This document shows, one piece after another, positions 1 to 13,358 of a stretch of 64,000 nucleotides of DNA. Position numbers and translations under genes: made by a program. Position 1 is the first letter of the stretch; each line of letters starts with the position of its first letter. The stretch covers positions 1 to 64,000 of the forward strand of contig CANXME010000507.1 of assembly GCA_948144175.1 (NCBI GenBank). Direction: 5' to 3'. Source of the stretch: Closterium sp. NIES-65 (taxonomy: Eukaryota > Streptophyta > Zygnematophyceae > Desmidiales > Closteriaceae). The notes under the pieces were generated by a model. The model had not been told where the DNA came from, made no database searches, and was given only the letters and a program-made list of their open reading frames with translations.

Positions 1-504
1 GACGTGGACGTGGACGTGGACGTGGTGGACGTGGACGTGGACGTGGAAGTGGACGTGGACGTGGACCTGGACGTGGTGGACGTACGTGGACGTGGACGTG
101 GACGTGGACGTGGACGTGGACGTGGACGTGGACGTGGACGTGGTCGTGGACGTGGACGTGGACGTGGACGTGGTCGTGGACGTGGACGTGGACGTGGACG
201 TGGACGTGGTCGTGGACGTGGACGTGGACGTGGACCTGGACGTGGACGTGGTCGTGGACGTGGACGTGGACGTGGACGTGGTCGTGAACGTGGACGTGGA
301 CATTGACGTGGACTTGGACGTGGACCAGGACGTGGACGTGGACGTAGACGTGGACGTGGACTGTGGACGTGGACGTGGTCGTGGACGTGGACGTGGACGT
401 GGAAAGGTCGTGGACGTGGACGTGGACCTGGACGTGGACGTGTACCTGGACGTGGACGTGGACTTGGACGTGGACGTGGACATGGACGTGGACGTGGACA
501 TGGA

Positions 505-3500
505 CGTGGACGTGGACGTGGAGGACGTGGACGTGGATGTGGACGTAGACGTGGACTTGGACGTGGACCTGGACGTAAACGCGGACGTGGACCTGGATCT
601 GGACCTGGACCTGGATGTGGACGTGGACGTGGACGTGGATGGGATGTGGACGTGGACGTGGACGTGGACGTAGAGGTGGATGTGGACGTGGACGTGGACG
701 TGGACGTGGACGTGGAGGTGGATGTGGACGTGGACGTGGACGTGGACGTGGTTGTGGACGTGGACGTCGACGTGGACGTGGATCTGGACCTGGACGTGGA
801 CGTGGAGGTGGATGTGGACCTGGACGTGGACGTGGACGTAGACAAGGACGTGGTCGTGAACGTGGACATGGACGTAAATCTGGACGTGGACGTGGAGGTG
901 GACGTGGACCTGGACGTGGACATGGACTTGGACGTGGACGTGGACGTGGACGTGGTCGTGGACGTGGACGTGGACGTGGTCGTGGACGTGGACGTGGTCG
1001 TGGACGTGGACGTGGACCTCCACATGGACGTGGACGTGGACATGGATGTGGACCTGGACGTGGACGTGGACGTGGATGTGGACGTGGACGTGGTTGTGGA
1101 CGTGGAAGTGGACGTGGACGTGGACGTGGTCGTGGACGTGGACGTGGACGTGGACGTAAACCTAGACGTGGACGTGGAGGAGGACGTGGACCTGGACGTG
1201 GACTTGGACGTGGACATGGACAAGGACGTGGTCGTGGACGTGGACGTGGATGTGGACGTGGTCATGGACGTGGACGTGGTCGTGGACGTGGACGTGGACG
1301 TGGACCTCGACATGGACGTGGACGTGGACGTGGACTTGGACGTGGACGTGGACGTGGACGTGGACGTGGACGTGGTCGTGGACGTGGACGTGGACATGGA
1401 CGTGGACGTGGACTTGGACGTGGACGTGGACGTGGGTTTGGACGTGGACCTGGACCTCGACGTGGACGTGCACGTGCACGTGGACGTGGACGTGGACGTG
1501 GACGTGGACGTGGCAAGGACGTGGACCTGGACGTGGTCGAAGACGTGGACGTGGACGTGGACATGGAGGACGTGGACGTGGATGTGGACGTGGTCGTGGA
1601 CGTGGACGTGGACGTGGAGGTGGACGTGAACGTGGACTTGGATGTGGACGTGGACCTGAACGTGGACCTGGACGTGAACGTGGACGTGGACATGGACGTG
1701 GACTTGGACGTGGACGTGGATATGGACGTGGACGTGTTCGTGGATGTGGACGTGGACGTGGACGTGGTCGTGGACGTGGACGTAGACGTGTACGTGGACG
1801 TGGTCGTGGACGTGGACGTGGACGTGGACCTGGACGTGGACGTGGACGTGGACGTGGTTGTGGACGTGGACGTGGATTTGGACGTGGACGTGGACTTGGA
1901 CGTGGACGTGGACGTGGACGTGGTCCTGGACGTGGACGTGGACGTGGACGTGGACTTGGACGTGGATGTGGACGTGGACGTTGACGTGGACGTGGAGGAC
2001 ATGGACGTGGACGTGGACGTGGCAAGGACGTGGACCTGGACGTGGTCGTGGACGTGGATGTGGACGTGGACGTGGAGGACGTGGACGTGGACGTGGACGT
2101 GGACGTGGTCGTGGACGTGGACGTGGACTTGGACGTGGACTTGGACCTGGACGTGGACCTGGACGTGGACGTGGACGTGAACCTAGACGTGGACGAGGAC
2201 GTAAACGTGGACGTGGACGTGGACCTGGACGTGGACTTGGACGTGGACTTGGACGTGGACGTGGACGTGGTCGTGCACGTGGACGTAGAGGTGGACATGG
2301 ACTTGGACTTGGACGTGGACGTGGATGTGGACGTGGACGTGGACCTGGACCTGGACGTGTACCTGGACTTGGACGTGGACTTGGACGTGGACGTGGACGT
2401 GGTCGTGGACGTGGACGTGGACCTGGACGTGGACGTGGACTGACGTGGTCGTGGACGTGGACGTGGACGTGGACGTGGAGGACGTAGACGTGGACGTGGA
2501 TGTGGCAAGGACGTGGACCTGGACGTGGTCGTGGACGTGGACGTGGACGTGGAGGACGTGGACGTGGACTGACGTGGACCTGGACGTGGACCTGGACATG
2601 TACGTGGACGTGGACCTGGACGTGGACGTAGACGTGGACGTGGACGTGGACGTGGACCTGGACGTGGACTTGGACGTGGACTTGGACGTGGACTTGGACG
2701 TGGACATGGACGTGAAGGACGTGGACGTGGACGTGGAGGACGTGGACGTGGACGTGGCAAGGACGTGGACCTGGACGTGGTTGTGGACGTGGACGTGGAC
2801 GTGGACATGGAGGACGTGGACTTGGACGTGGACGTGGACGTGGTCGTGGACATGGACGTGGACGTGGACGTGGATCTTGACGTGGACCTGGACGTGGACG
2901 TGGACCTGGACATGGACGTGGACGTGGACGTGGACGTGTTCGTGGACGTGGACATAGACGTGCACTTGGACGTGGACCTGGACCTGGACCTGGACGTGGA
3001 CTTGGACGTGGACGTGGACGTGGTTGTGGACGTGGACCTGGACGTGGACGTGGACGTGGTCGTGGACGTGGACGTGGACGTGGAAAGGTCGTGGACGTGG
3101 ACGTGGACGTGGACGTGGACGTGGACGTGGACCTGGACCTGGACGTGGATGTGGACGTGTACCTAGACGTGGACGTGGACTTGGACGTGGACGTGGACAT
3201 TGACGTGGACGTGGAGGACGTGGACGTGGACATGGAGGACGTGGACGTGGACGTGGACTTGGACGTGGACCTGGATCTGGACGCGGACGTGGACGTGGAC
3301 GTGGACGTGGACCTAGACGTGGACGTGGACGTGGACGTAGACGTGGATGGGATGTGGACGTGGACGTGGATGTGGACGTGGAGGTGGATGTGGACGTGGA
3401 CGTGGACGTGGACGTGGACGTGGACGTGGAGGTGGATGTGGACGTGGACGTGGACGTGGACGTGGTTGTGGACGTGGACGTCGACGTGGACGTGGATCTG

Positions 3501-6255
3501 GACCTGGACGTGGAGGTGGAGGTAGACGTGGACCTGGACGTGGACGTGGACGTGGACGTGGACATGGTCGTGAACGTGGACTTGGACGTAAACCTGGACG
3601 TGGACGTGGAGGTGGACGTGGACCTGGACGTGGACGTGGACTTGGACGTGGACGTGGACGTGGACGTGATCGTGGACGTGGACGTGGACGTGGTCGTGGA
3701 CGTGGACGTGGTCGTGGACGAGGACGTGGACGTGGACGTGGACCTCGACATGGACGTGGACGTGGACGTGGACATGGATGTGGACCTGGACCTGGACGTG
3801 GACGTGGACGTGGACGTGGACGTGGACGTGGTCGTGGACGTGGACGTGGACGAGGACGTGGTCCTGGACGTGGACGTGGACGTGGACGTGGACCCGGACG
3901 TGGACTTGGAGGTAGACGTGGACCTTGACGTGGACTTGGACGTGGACGTGGACCTGGACGTGGACTTGGACGTGGACGTGGACGTGGAAGTGGACGTGGT
4001 TGTGGACATGGACGTGGACGTGGACGTGGACGTGGTCGTGGACGTGGACGTGGACGTGGTCGTGGACGTGGACGTGGACGTGGACGTGGTCGTGGACGTG
4101 GACGTGGACGTGGACGTGGACGTGGTCGTGGACGTGGACGTGGACGTGGACCTGGACGTGGACGTGGTCGTGGACGTGGACGTGGACGTGGACGTGGTCG
4201 TGAACGTGGACGTGGACATTGACGTGGACTTGGACGTGGACCAGGACGTGGACATAGACGTGGACGTGGATGTGGACGTGGACGTGGTCGTGGACGTGGA
4301 CGTGGACGTGGAAAGGTCGTGGACGTGGACGTGGACCTGGACGTGGACGTGTACCTGGACGTGGACGTGGACTTGGACGTGGACGTGGACATTGACGTGG
4401 ACATTTAGGACGTGGACGTGGACGTGGAGGACGTGGACGTGGATGTGGACGTAGACGTGGACTTGGACGTGGACCTGGACGTAAACGCGGACGTGGACCT
4501 GGATCTGGACCTGGACCTGGATGTGGACGTGGACGTGGACGTGGATGGGATGTGGACGTGGACGTGGACGTGGACGTAGAGGTTGATGTGGACGTGGACG
4601 TGGACGTGGACGTGGACGTGGAGGTGGATGTGGACGTGGACGTGGACGTGGACGTGGTTGTGGACGTGGACGTCGACGTGGACGTGGATCTGGACCTGGA
4701 CGTGGACGTGGAGGTGGATGTGGACCTGGACGTGGACGTGGACGTAGACAAGGACGTGGTCGTGAACGTGGACATGGACGTAAATCTGGACGTGGACGTG
4801 GAGGTGGACGTGGACCTGGACGTGGACATGGACTTGGACGTGGACGTGGACGTGGACGTGGTCGTGGACGTGGACGTGGACGTGGTCGTGGACGTGGACG
4901 TGGTCGTGGACGTGGACGTGGACCTCCACATGGACGTGGACGTGGACATGGATGTGGACCTGGACGTGGACGTGGACGTGGATGTGGACGTGGACGTGGT
5001 TGTGGACGTGGAAGTGGACGTGGACGTGGACGTGGTCGTGGACGTGGACGTGGACGTGGACGTAAACCTAGACGTGGACGTGGAGGAGGACGTGGACCTG
5101 GACGTGGACTTGGACGTGGACATGGACAAGGACGTGGTCGTGGACGTGGACGTGGATGTGGACGTGGTCATGGACGTGGACGTGGTCGTGGACGTGGACG
5201 TGGACGTGGACCTCGACATGGACGTGGACGTGGACGTGGACTTGGACGTGGACGTGGACGTGGACGTGGACGTGGACGTGGACGTGGTCGTGGACGTGGA
5301 CGTGGACATGGACGTGGACGTGGACTTGGACGTGGACGTGGACGTGGGTTTGGACGTGGACCTGGACCTCGACGTGGACGTGCACGTGCACGTGGACGTG
5401 GACGTGGACGTGGACGTGGACGTGGCAAGGACGTGGACCTGGACGTGGTCGAAGACGTGGACGTGGACGTGGACATGGAGGACGTGGACGTGGATGTGGA
5501 CGTGGTCGTGGACGTGGACGTGGACGTGGAGGTGGACGTGAACGTGGACTTGGATGTGGACGTGGACCTGAACGTGGACCTGGACGTGAACGTGGACGTG
5601 GACATGGACGTGGACTTGGACGTGGACGTGGATATGGACGTGGACGTGTTCGTGGATGTGGACGTGGACGTGGACGTGGTCGTGGACGTGGACGTAGACG
5701 TGTACGTGGACGTGGTCGTGGACGTGGACGTGGACGTGGACCTGGACGTGGACGTGGACGTGGACGTGGACTTGGACGTGGATGTGGACGTGGACGTTGA
5801 CGTGGACGTGGAGGACATGGACGTGGACGTGGACGTGGCAAGGACGTGGACCTGGACGTGGTCGTGGACGTGGATGTGGACGTGGACGTGGAGGACGTGG
5901 ACGTGGACGTGGACGTGGACGTGGTCGTGGACGTGGACGTGGACTTGGACGTGGACTTGGACCTGGACGTGGACCTGGACGTGGACGTGGACGTGAACCT
6001 AGACGTGGACGAGGACGTAAACGTGGACGTGGACGTGGACCTGGACGTGGACTTGGACGTGGACTTGGACGTGGACGTGGACGTGGTCGTGCACGTGGAC
6101 GTAGAGGTGGACATGGACTTGGACTTGGACGTGGACGTGGATGTGGACGTGGACGTGGACCTGGACCTGGACGTGTACCTGGACTTGGACGTGGACTTGG
6201 ACGTGGACGTGGACGTGGTCGTGGACGTGGACGTGGACCTGGACGTGGACGTGGA
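505..6255. repeat. Higher-order repeat block A, copy 1
   Basis: This block recurs 7103 bp downstream. Several long segments (for example 615-2180, 2183-4255 and 4552-5541) give the same translation as the segments 7103 bp further on, so the two copies look identical or nearly so. The left limit is set by the gag module near 512, upstream of which spacing and sequence differ. The right limit is near 6255, where this copy continues with plain hexamers after a gact module while copy 2 continues with gtcgtg. Within the block a diverged sub-repeat recurs at 3906 bp, with a 90-bp length difference. Confidence 0.85.
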
Positions 6256-7607
6256 CTGACGTGGACGTGGACGTGGACGTGGACGTGGACGTGGACGTGG
6301 ACGTGGACGTGGACGTGGACGTGGACTTGGATGTGGACCTGGACGTGGACGCGGACGTGGACGTGGACGTGGACCTGGACCTGGACGTGGACGTGGACGT
6401 GGACGTGGACGTGGATGGGATGTGGACGTGGACGTGGACGTGGAGGTGGATGTGGACGTGGACGTGGACGTGGACGTGGAGGATTTGGACGTGGACGTGG
6501 ACGTGGACGTGGACGTGGATGTGGACGTTGACGTGGACGTGGTCGTGGACGTGGACGTGGACTTGGACGTGGACGTGGACGTGGACGAGGACGTGGACGT
6601 GGACGTGGACGTGGACGTGGTCGTGGACGTAGACGTGGATGTGGACGTGGACGTGGACGAGGACGTGGACGTGGACGTGGACGTGGACCTGGACCTGGAC
6701 CTGGACGTGGACCTGGACGAGGTCGTGGACGTGGACTTGGACTTGGACGTTGACGTGGATGTGGACGTGGACGTGGACGTGGACGTGGTCGTGGACGTGG
6801 ACGTGGACGTGGACGTCGTCGTGGACGTGGACGTGGACTTGGACGTGGTCGTGGATGTGGACGTGGACGTGGACGTGGACCTGGACGTAGATGTGGACGT
6901 GGACGTGGACGTGGTCCTGGACGTGGACGTGGACGTGGACGTGGACCTGGACATGGACGTAGACATGGATGTGGACCTGGACGTGGACGTGGACCTGGAC
7001 GTGGACGTGGACGTGGACGTGGACGTGGTCGTGGACGTGGACGTGGACGAGGACGTGGTCCTGGACGTGGACGTGGACGTGGACGTGGACCCGGACGTGG
7101 ACTTGGAGGTAGACGTGGACCTTGACGTGGACTTGGACGTGGACGTGGACCTGGACGTGGACTTGGACGTGGACGTGGACGTGGAAGTGGACGTGGTTGT
7201 GGACATGGACGTGGACGTGGACGTGGACGTGGTCGTGGACGTGGACGTGGACGTGGTCGTGGACGTGGACGTGGACGTGGACGTGGTCGTGGACGTGGAC
7301 GTGGACGTGGACGTGGACGTGGTCGTGGACGTGGACGTGGACGTGGACCTGGACGTGGACGTGGTCGTGGACGTGGACGTGGACGTGGACGTGGTCGTGA
7401 ACGTGGACGTGGACATTGACGTGGACTTGGACGTGGACCAGGACGTGGACATAGACGTGGACGTGGATGTGGACGTGGACGTGGTCGTGGACGTGGACGT
7501 GGACGTGGAAAGGTCGTGGACGTGGACGTGGACCTGGACGTGGACGTGTACCTGGACGTGGACGTGGACTTGGACGTGGACGTGGACATTGACGTGGACA
7601 TTTAGGA

Positions 7608-10600
7608 CGTGGACGTGGACGTGGAGGACGTGGACGTGGATGTGGACGTAGACGTGGACTTGGACGTGGACCTGGACGTAAACGCGGACGTGGACCTGGA
7701 TCTGGACCTGGACCTGGATGTGGACGTGGACGTGGACGTGGATGGGATGTGGACGTGGACGTGGACGTGGACGTAGAGGTGGATGTGGACGTGGACGTGG
7801 ACGTGGACGTGGACGTGGAGGTGGATGTGGACGTGGACGTGGACGTGGACGTGGTTGTGGACGTGGACGTCGACGTGGACGTGGATCTGGACCTGGACGT
7901 GGACGTGGAGGTGGATGTGGACCTGGACGTGGACGTGGACGTAGACAAGGACGTGGTCGTGAACGTGGACATGGACGTAAATCTGGACGTGGACGTGGAG
8001 GTGGACGTGGACCTGGACGTGGACATGGACTTGGACGTGGACGTGGACGTGGACGTGGTCGTGGACGTGGACGTGGACGTGGTCGTGGACGTGGACGTGG
8101 TCGTGGACGTGGACGTGGACCTCCACATGGACGTGGACGTGGACATGGATGTGGACCTGGACGTGGACGTGGACGTGGATGTGGACGTGGACGTGGTTGT
8201 GGACGTGGAAGTGGACGTGGACGTGGACGTGGTCGTGGACGTGGACGTGGACGTGGACGTAAACCTAGACGTGGACGTGGAGGAGGACGTGGACCTGGAC
8301 GTGGACTTGGACGTGGACATGGACAAGGACGTGGTCGTGGACGTGGACGTGGATGTGGACGTGGTCATGGACGTGGACGTGGTCGTGGACGTGGACGTGG
8401 ACGTGGACCTCGACATGGACGTGGACGTGGACGTGGACTTGGACGTGGACGTGGACGTGGACGTGGACGTGGACGTGGTCGTGGACGTGGACGTGGACAT
8501 GGACGTGGACGTGGACTTGGACGTGGACGTGGACGTGGGTTTGGACGTGGACCTGGACCTCGACGTGGACGTGCACGTGCACGTGGACGTGGACGTGGAC
8601 GTGGACGTGGACGTGGCAAGGACGTGGACCTGGACGTGGTCGAAGACGTGGACGTGGACGTGGACATGGAGGACGTGGACGTGGATGTGGACGTGGTCGT
8701 GGACGTGGACGTGGACGTGGAGGTGGACGTGAACGTGGACTTGGATGTGGACGTGGACCTGAACGTGGACCTGGACGTGAACGTGGACGTGGACATGGAC
8801 GTGGACTTGGACGTGGACGTGGATATGGACGTGGACGTGTTCGTGGATGTGGACGTGGACGTGGACGTGGTCGTGGACGTGGACGTAGACGTGTACGTGG
8901 ACGTGGTCGTGGACGTGGACGTGGACGTGGACCTGGACGTGGACGTGGACGTGGACGTGGTTGTGGACGTGGACGTGGATTTGGACGTGGACGTGGACTT
9001 GGACGTGGACGTGGACGTGGACGTGGTCCTGGACGTGGACGTGGACGTGGACGTGGACTTGGACGTGGATGTGGACGTGGACGTTGACGTGGACGTGGAG
9101 GACATGGACGTGGACGTGGACGTGGCAAGGACGTGGACCTGGACGTGGTCGTGGACGTGGATGTGGACGTGGACGTGGAGGACGTGGACGTGGACGTGGA
9201 CGTGGACGTGGTCGTGGACGTGGACGTGGACTTGGACGTGGACTTGGACCTGGACGTGGACCTGGACGTGGACGTGGACGTGAACCTAGACGTGGACGAG
9301 GACGTAAACGTGGACGTGGACGTGGACCTGGACGTGGACTTGGACGTGGACTTGGACGTGGACGTGGACGTGGTCGTGCACGTGGACGTAGAGGTGGACA
9401 TGGACTTGGACTTGGACGTGGACGTGGATGTGGACGTGGACGTGGACCTGGACCTGGACGTGTACCTGGACTTGGACGTGGACTTGGACGTGGACGTGGA
9501 CGTGGTCGTGGACGTGGACGTGGACCTGGACGTGGACGTGGACTGACGTGGTCGTGGACGTGGACGTGGACGTGGACGTGGAGGACGTAGACGTGGACGT
9601 GGATGTGGCAAGGACGTGGACCTGGACGTGGTCGTGGACGTGGACGTGGACGTGGAGGACGTGGACGTGGACTGACGTGGACCTGGACGTGGACCTGGAC
9701 ATGTACGTGGACGTGGACCTGGACGTGGACGTAGACGTGGACGTGGACGTGGACGTGGACCTGGACGTGGACTTGGACGTGGACTTGGACGTGGACTTGG
9801 ACGTGGACATGGACGTGAAGGACGTGGACGTGGACGTGGAGGACGTGGACGTGGACGTGGCAAGGACGTGGACCTGGACGTGGTTGTGGACGTGGACGTG
9901 GACGTGGACATGGAGGACGTGGACTTGGACGTGGACGTGGACGTGGTCGTGGACATGGACGTGGACGTGGACGTGGATCTTGACGTGGACCTGGACGTGG
10001 ACGTGGACCTGGACATGGACGTGGACGTGGACGTGGACGTGTTCGTGGACGTGGACATAGACGTGCACTTGGACGTGGACCTGGACCTGGACCTGGACGT
10101 GGACTTGGACGTGGACGTGGACGTGGTTGTGGACGTGGACCTGGACGTGGACGTGGACGTGGTCGTGGACGTGGACGTGGACGTGGAAAGGTCGTGGACG
10201 TGGACGTGGACGTGGACGTGGACGTGGACGTGGACCTGGACCTGGACGTGGATGTGGACGTGTACCTAGACGTGGACGTGGACTTGGACGTGGACGTGGA
10301 CATTGACGTGGACGTGGAGGACGTGGACGTGGACATGGAGGACGTGGACGTGGACGTGGACTTGGACGTGGACCTGGATCTGGACGCGGACGTGGACGTG
10401 GACGTGGACGTGGACCTAGACGTGGACGTGGACGTGGACGTAGACGTGGATGGGATGTGGACGTGGACGTGGATGTGGACGTGGAGGTGGATGTGGACGT
10501 GGACGTGGACGTGGACGTGGACGTGGACGTGGAGGTGGATGTGGACGTGGACGTGGACGTGGACGTGGTTGTGGACGTGGACGTCGACGTGGACGTGGAT

Positions 10601-13358
10601 CTGGACCTGGACGTGGAGGTGGAGGTAGACGTGGACCTGGACGTGGACGTGGACGTGGACGTGGACATGGTCGTGAACGTGGACTTGGACGTAAACCTGG
10701 ACGTGGACGTGGAGGTGGACGTGGACCTGGACGTGGACGTGGACTTGGACGTGGACGTGGACGTGGACGTGATCGTGGACGTGGACGTGGACGTGGTCGT
10801 GGACGTGGACGTGGTCGTGGACGAGGACGTGGACGTGGACGTGGACCTCGACATGGACGTGGACGTGGACGTGGACATGGATGTGGACCTGGACCTGGAC
10901 GTGGACGTGGACGTGGACGTGGACGTGGACGTGGTCGTGGACGTGGACGTGGACGAGGACGTGGTCCTGGACGTGGACGTGGACGTGGACGTGGACCCGG
11001 ACGTGGACTTGGAGGTAGACGTGGACCTTGACGTGGACTTGGACGTGGACGTGGACCTGGACGTGGACTTGGACGTGGACGTGGACGTGGAAGTGGACGT
11101 GGTTGTGGACATGGACGTGGACGTGGACGTGGACGTGGTCGTGGACGTGGACGTGGACGTGGTCGTGGACGTGGACGTGGACGTGGACGTGGTCGTGGAC
11201 GTGGACGTGGACGTGGACGTGGACGTGGTCGTGGACGTGGACGTGGACGTGGACCTGGACGTGGACGTGGTCGTGGACGTGGACGTGGACGTGGACGTGG
11301 TCGTGAACGTGGACGTGGACATTGACGTGGACTTGGACGTGGACCAGGACGTGGACATAGACGTGGACGTGGATGTGGACGTGGACGTGGTCGTGGACGT
11401 GGACGTGGACGTGGAAAGGTCGTGGACGTGGACGTGGACCTGGACGTGGACGTGTACCTGGACGTGGACGTGGACTTGGACGTGGACGTGGACATTGACG
11501 TGGACATTTAGGACGTGGACGTGGACGTGGAGGACGTGGACGTGGATGTGGACGTAGACGTGGACTTGGACGTGGACCTGGACGTAAACGCGGACGTGGA
11601 CCTGGATCTGGACCTGGACCTGGATGTGGACGTGGACGTGGACGTGGATGGGATGTGGACGTGGACGTGGACGTGGACGTAGAGGTTGATGTGGACGTGG
11701 ACGTGGACGTGGACGTGGACGTGGAGGTGGATGTGGACGTGGACGTGGACGTGGACGTGGTTGTGGACGTGGACGTCGACGTGGACGTGGATCTGGACCT
11801 GGACGTGGACGTGGAGGTGGATGTGGACCTGGACGTGGACGTGGACGTAGACAAGGACGTGGTCGTGAACGTGGACATGGACGTAAATCTGGACGTGGAC
11901 GTGGAGGTGGACGTGGACCTGGACGTGGACATGGACTTGGACGTGGACGTGGACGTGGACGTGGTCGTGGACGTGGACGTGGACGTGGTCGTGGACGTGG
12001 ACGTGGTCGTGGACGTGGACGTGGACCTCCACATGGACGTGGACGTGGACATGGATGTGGACCTGGACGTGGACGTGGACGTGGATGTGGACGTGGACGT
12101 GGTTGTGGACGTGGAAGTGGACGTGGACGTGGACGTGGTCGTGGACGTGGACGTGGACGTGGACGTAAACCTAGACGTGGACGTGGAGGAGGACGTGGAC
12201 CTGGACGTGGACTTGGACGTGGACATGGACAAGGACGTGGTCGTGGACGTGGACGTGGATGTGGACGTGGTCATGGACGTGGACGTGGTCGTGGACGTGG
12301 ACGTGGACGTGGACCTCGACATGGACGTGGACGTGGACGTGGACTTGGACGTGGACGTGGACGTGGACGTGGACGTGGACGTGGACGTGGTCGTGGACGT
12401 GGACGTGGACATGGACGTGGACGTGGACTTGGACGTGGACGTGGACGTGGGTTTGGACGTGGACCTGGACCTCGACGTGGACGTGCACGTGCACGTGGAC
12501 GTGGACGTGGACGTGGACGTGGACGTGGCAAGGACGTGGACCTGGACGTGGTCGAAGACGTGGACGTGGACGTGGACATGGAGGACGTGGACGTGGATGT
12601 GGACGTGGTCGTGGACGTGGACGTGGACGTGGAGGTGGACGTGAACGTGGACTTGGATGTGGACGTGGACCTGAACGTGGACCTGGACGTGAACGTGGAC
12701 GTGGACATGGACGTGGACTTGGACGTGGACGTGGATATGGACGTGGACGTGTTCGTGGATGTGGACGTGGACGTGGACGTGGTCGTGGACGTGGACGTAG
12801 ACGTGTACGTGGACGTGGTCGTGGACGTGGACGTGGACGTGGACCTGGACGTGGACGTGGACGTGGACGTGGACTTGGACGTGGATGTGGACGTGGACGT
12901 TGACGTGGACGTGGAGGACATGGACGTGGACGTGGACGTGGCAAGGACGTGGACCTGGACGTGGTCGTGGACGTGGATGTGGACGTGGACGTGGAGGACG
13001 TGGACGTGGACGTGGACGTGGACGTGGTCGTGGACGTGGACGTGGACTTGGACGTGGACTTGGACCTGGACGTGGACCTGGACGTGGACGTGGACGTGAA
13101 CCTAGACGTGGACGAGGACGTAAACGTGGACGTGGACGTGGACCTGGACGTGGACTTGGACGTGGACTTGGACGTGGACGTGGACGTGGTCGTGCACGTG
13201 GACGTAGAGGTGGACATGGACTTGGACTTGGACGTGGACGTGGATGTGGACGTGGACGTGGACCTGGACCTGGACGTGTACCTGGACTTGGACGTGGACT
13301 TGGACGTGGACGTGGACGTGGTCGTGGACGTGGACGTGGACCTGGACGTGGACGTGGA
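7608..13358. repeat. Higher-order repeat block A, copy 2
   Basis: This is the partner of the block at about 505-6255, at a constant 7103-bp offset. The 1.35 kb between the two copies (6256-7607) contains further related satellite; its right half matches about 3823-4404 at 3197-bp spacing. The combined 3906 + 3197 bp pattern gives the 7103-bp macro-period. Such high identity between large copies implies recent unequal exchange, or an assembly duplication. Confidence 0.85.
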
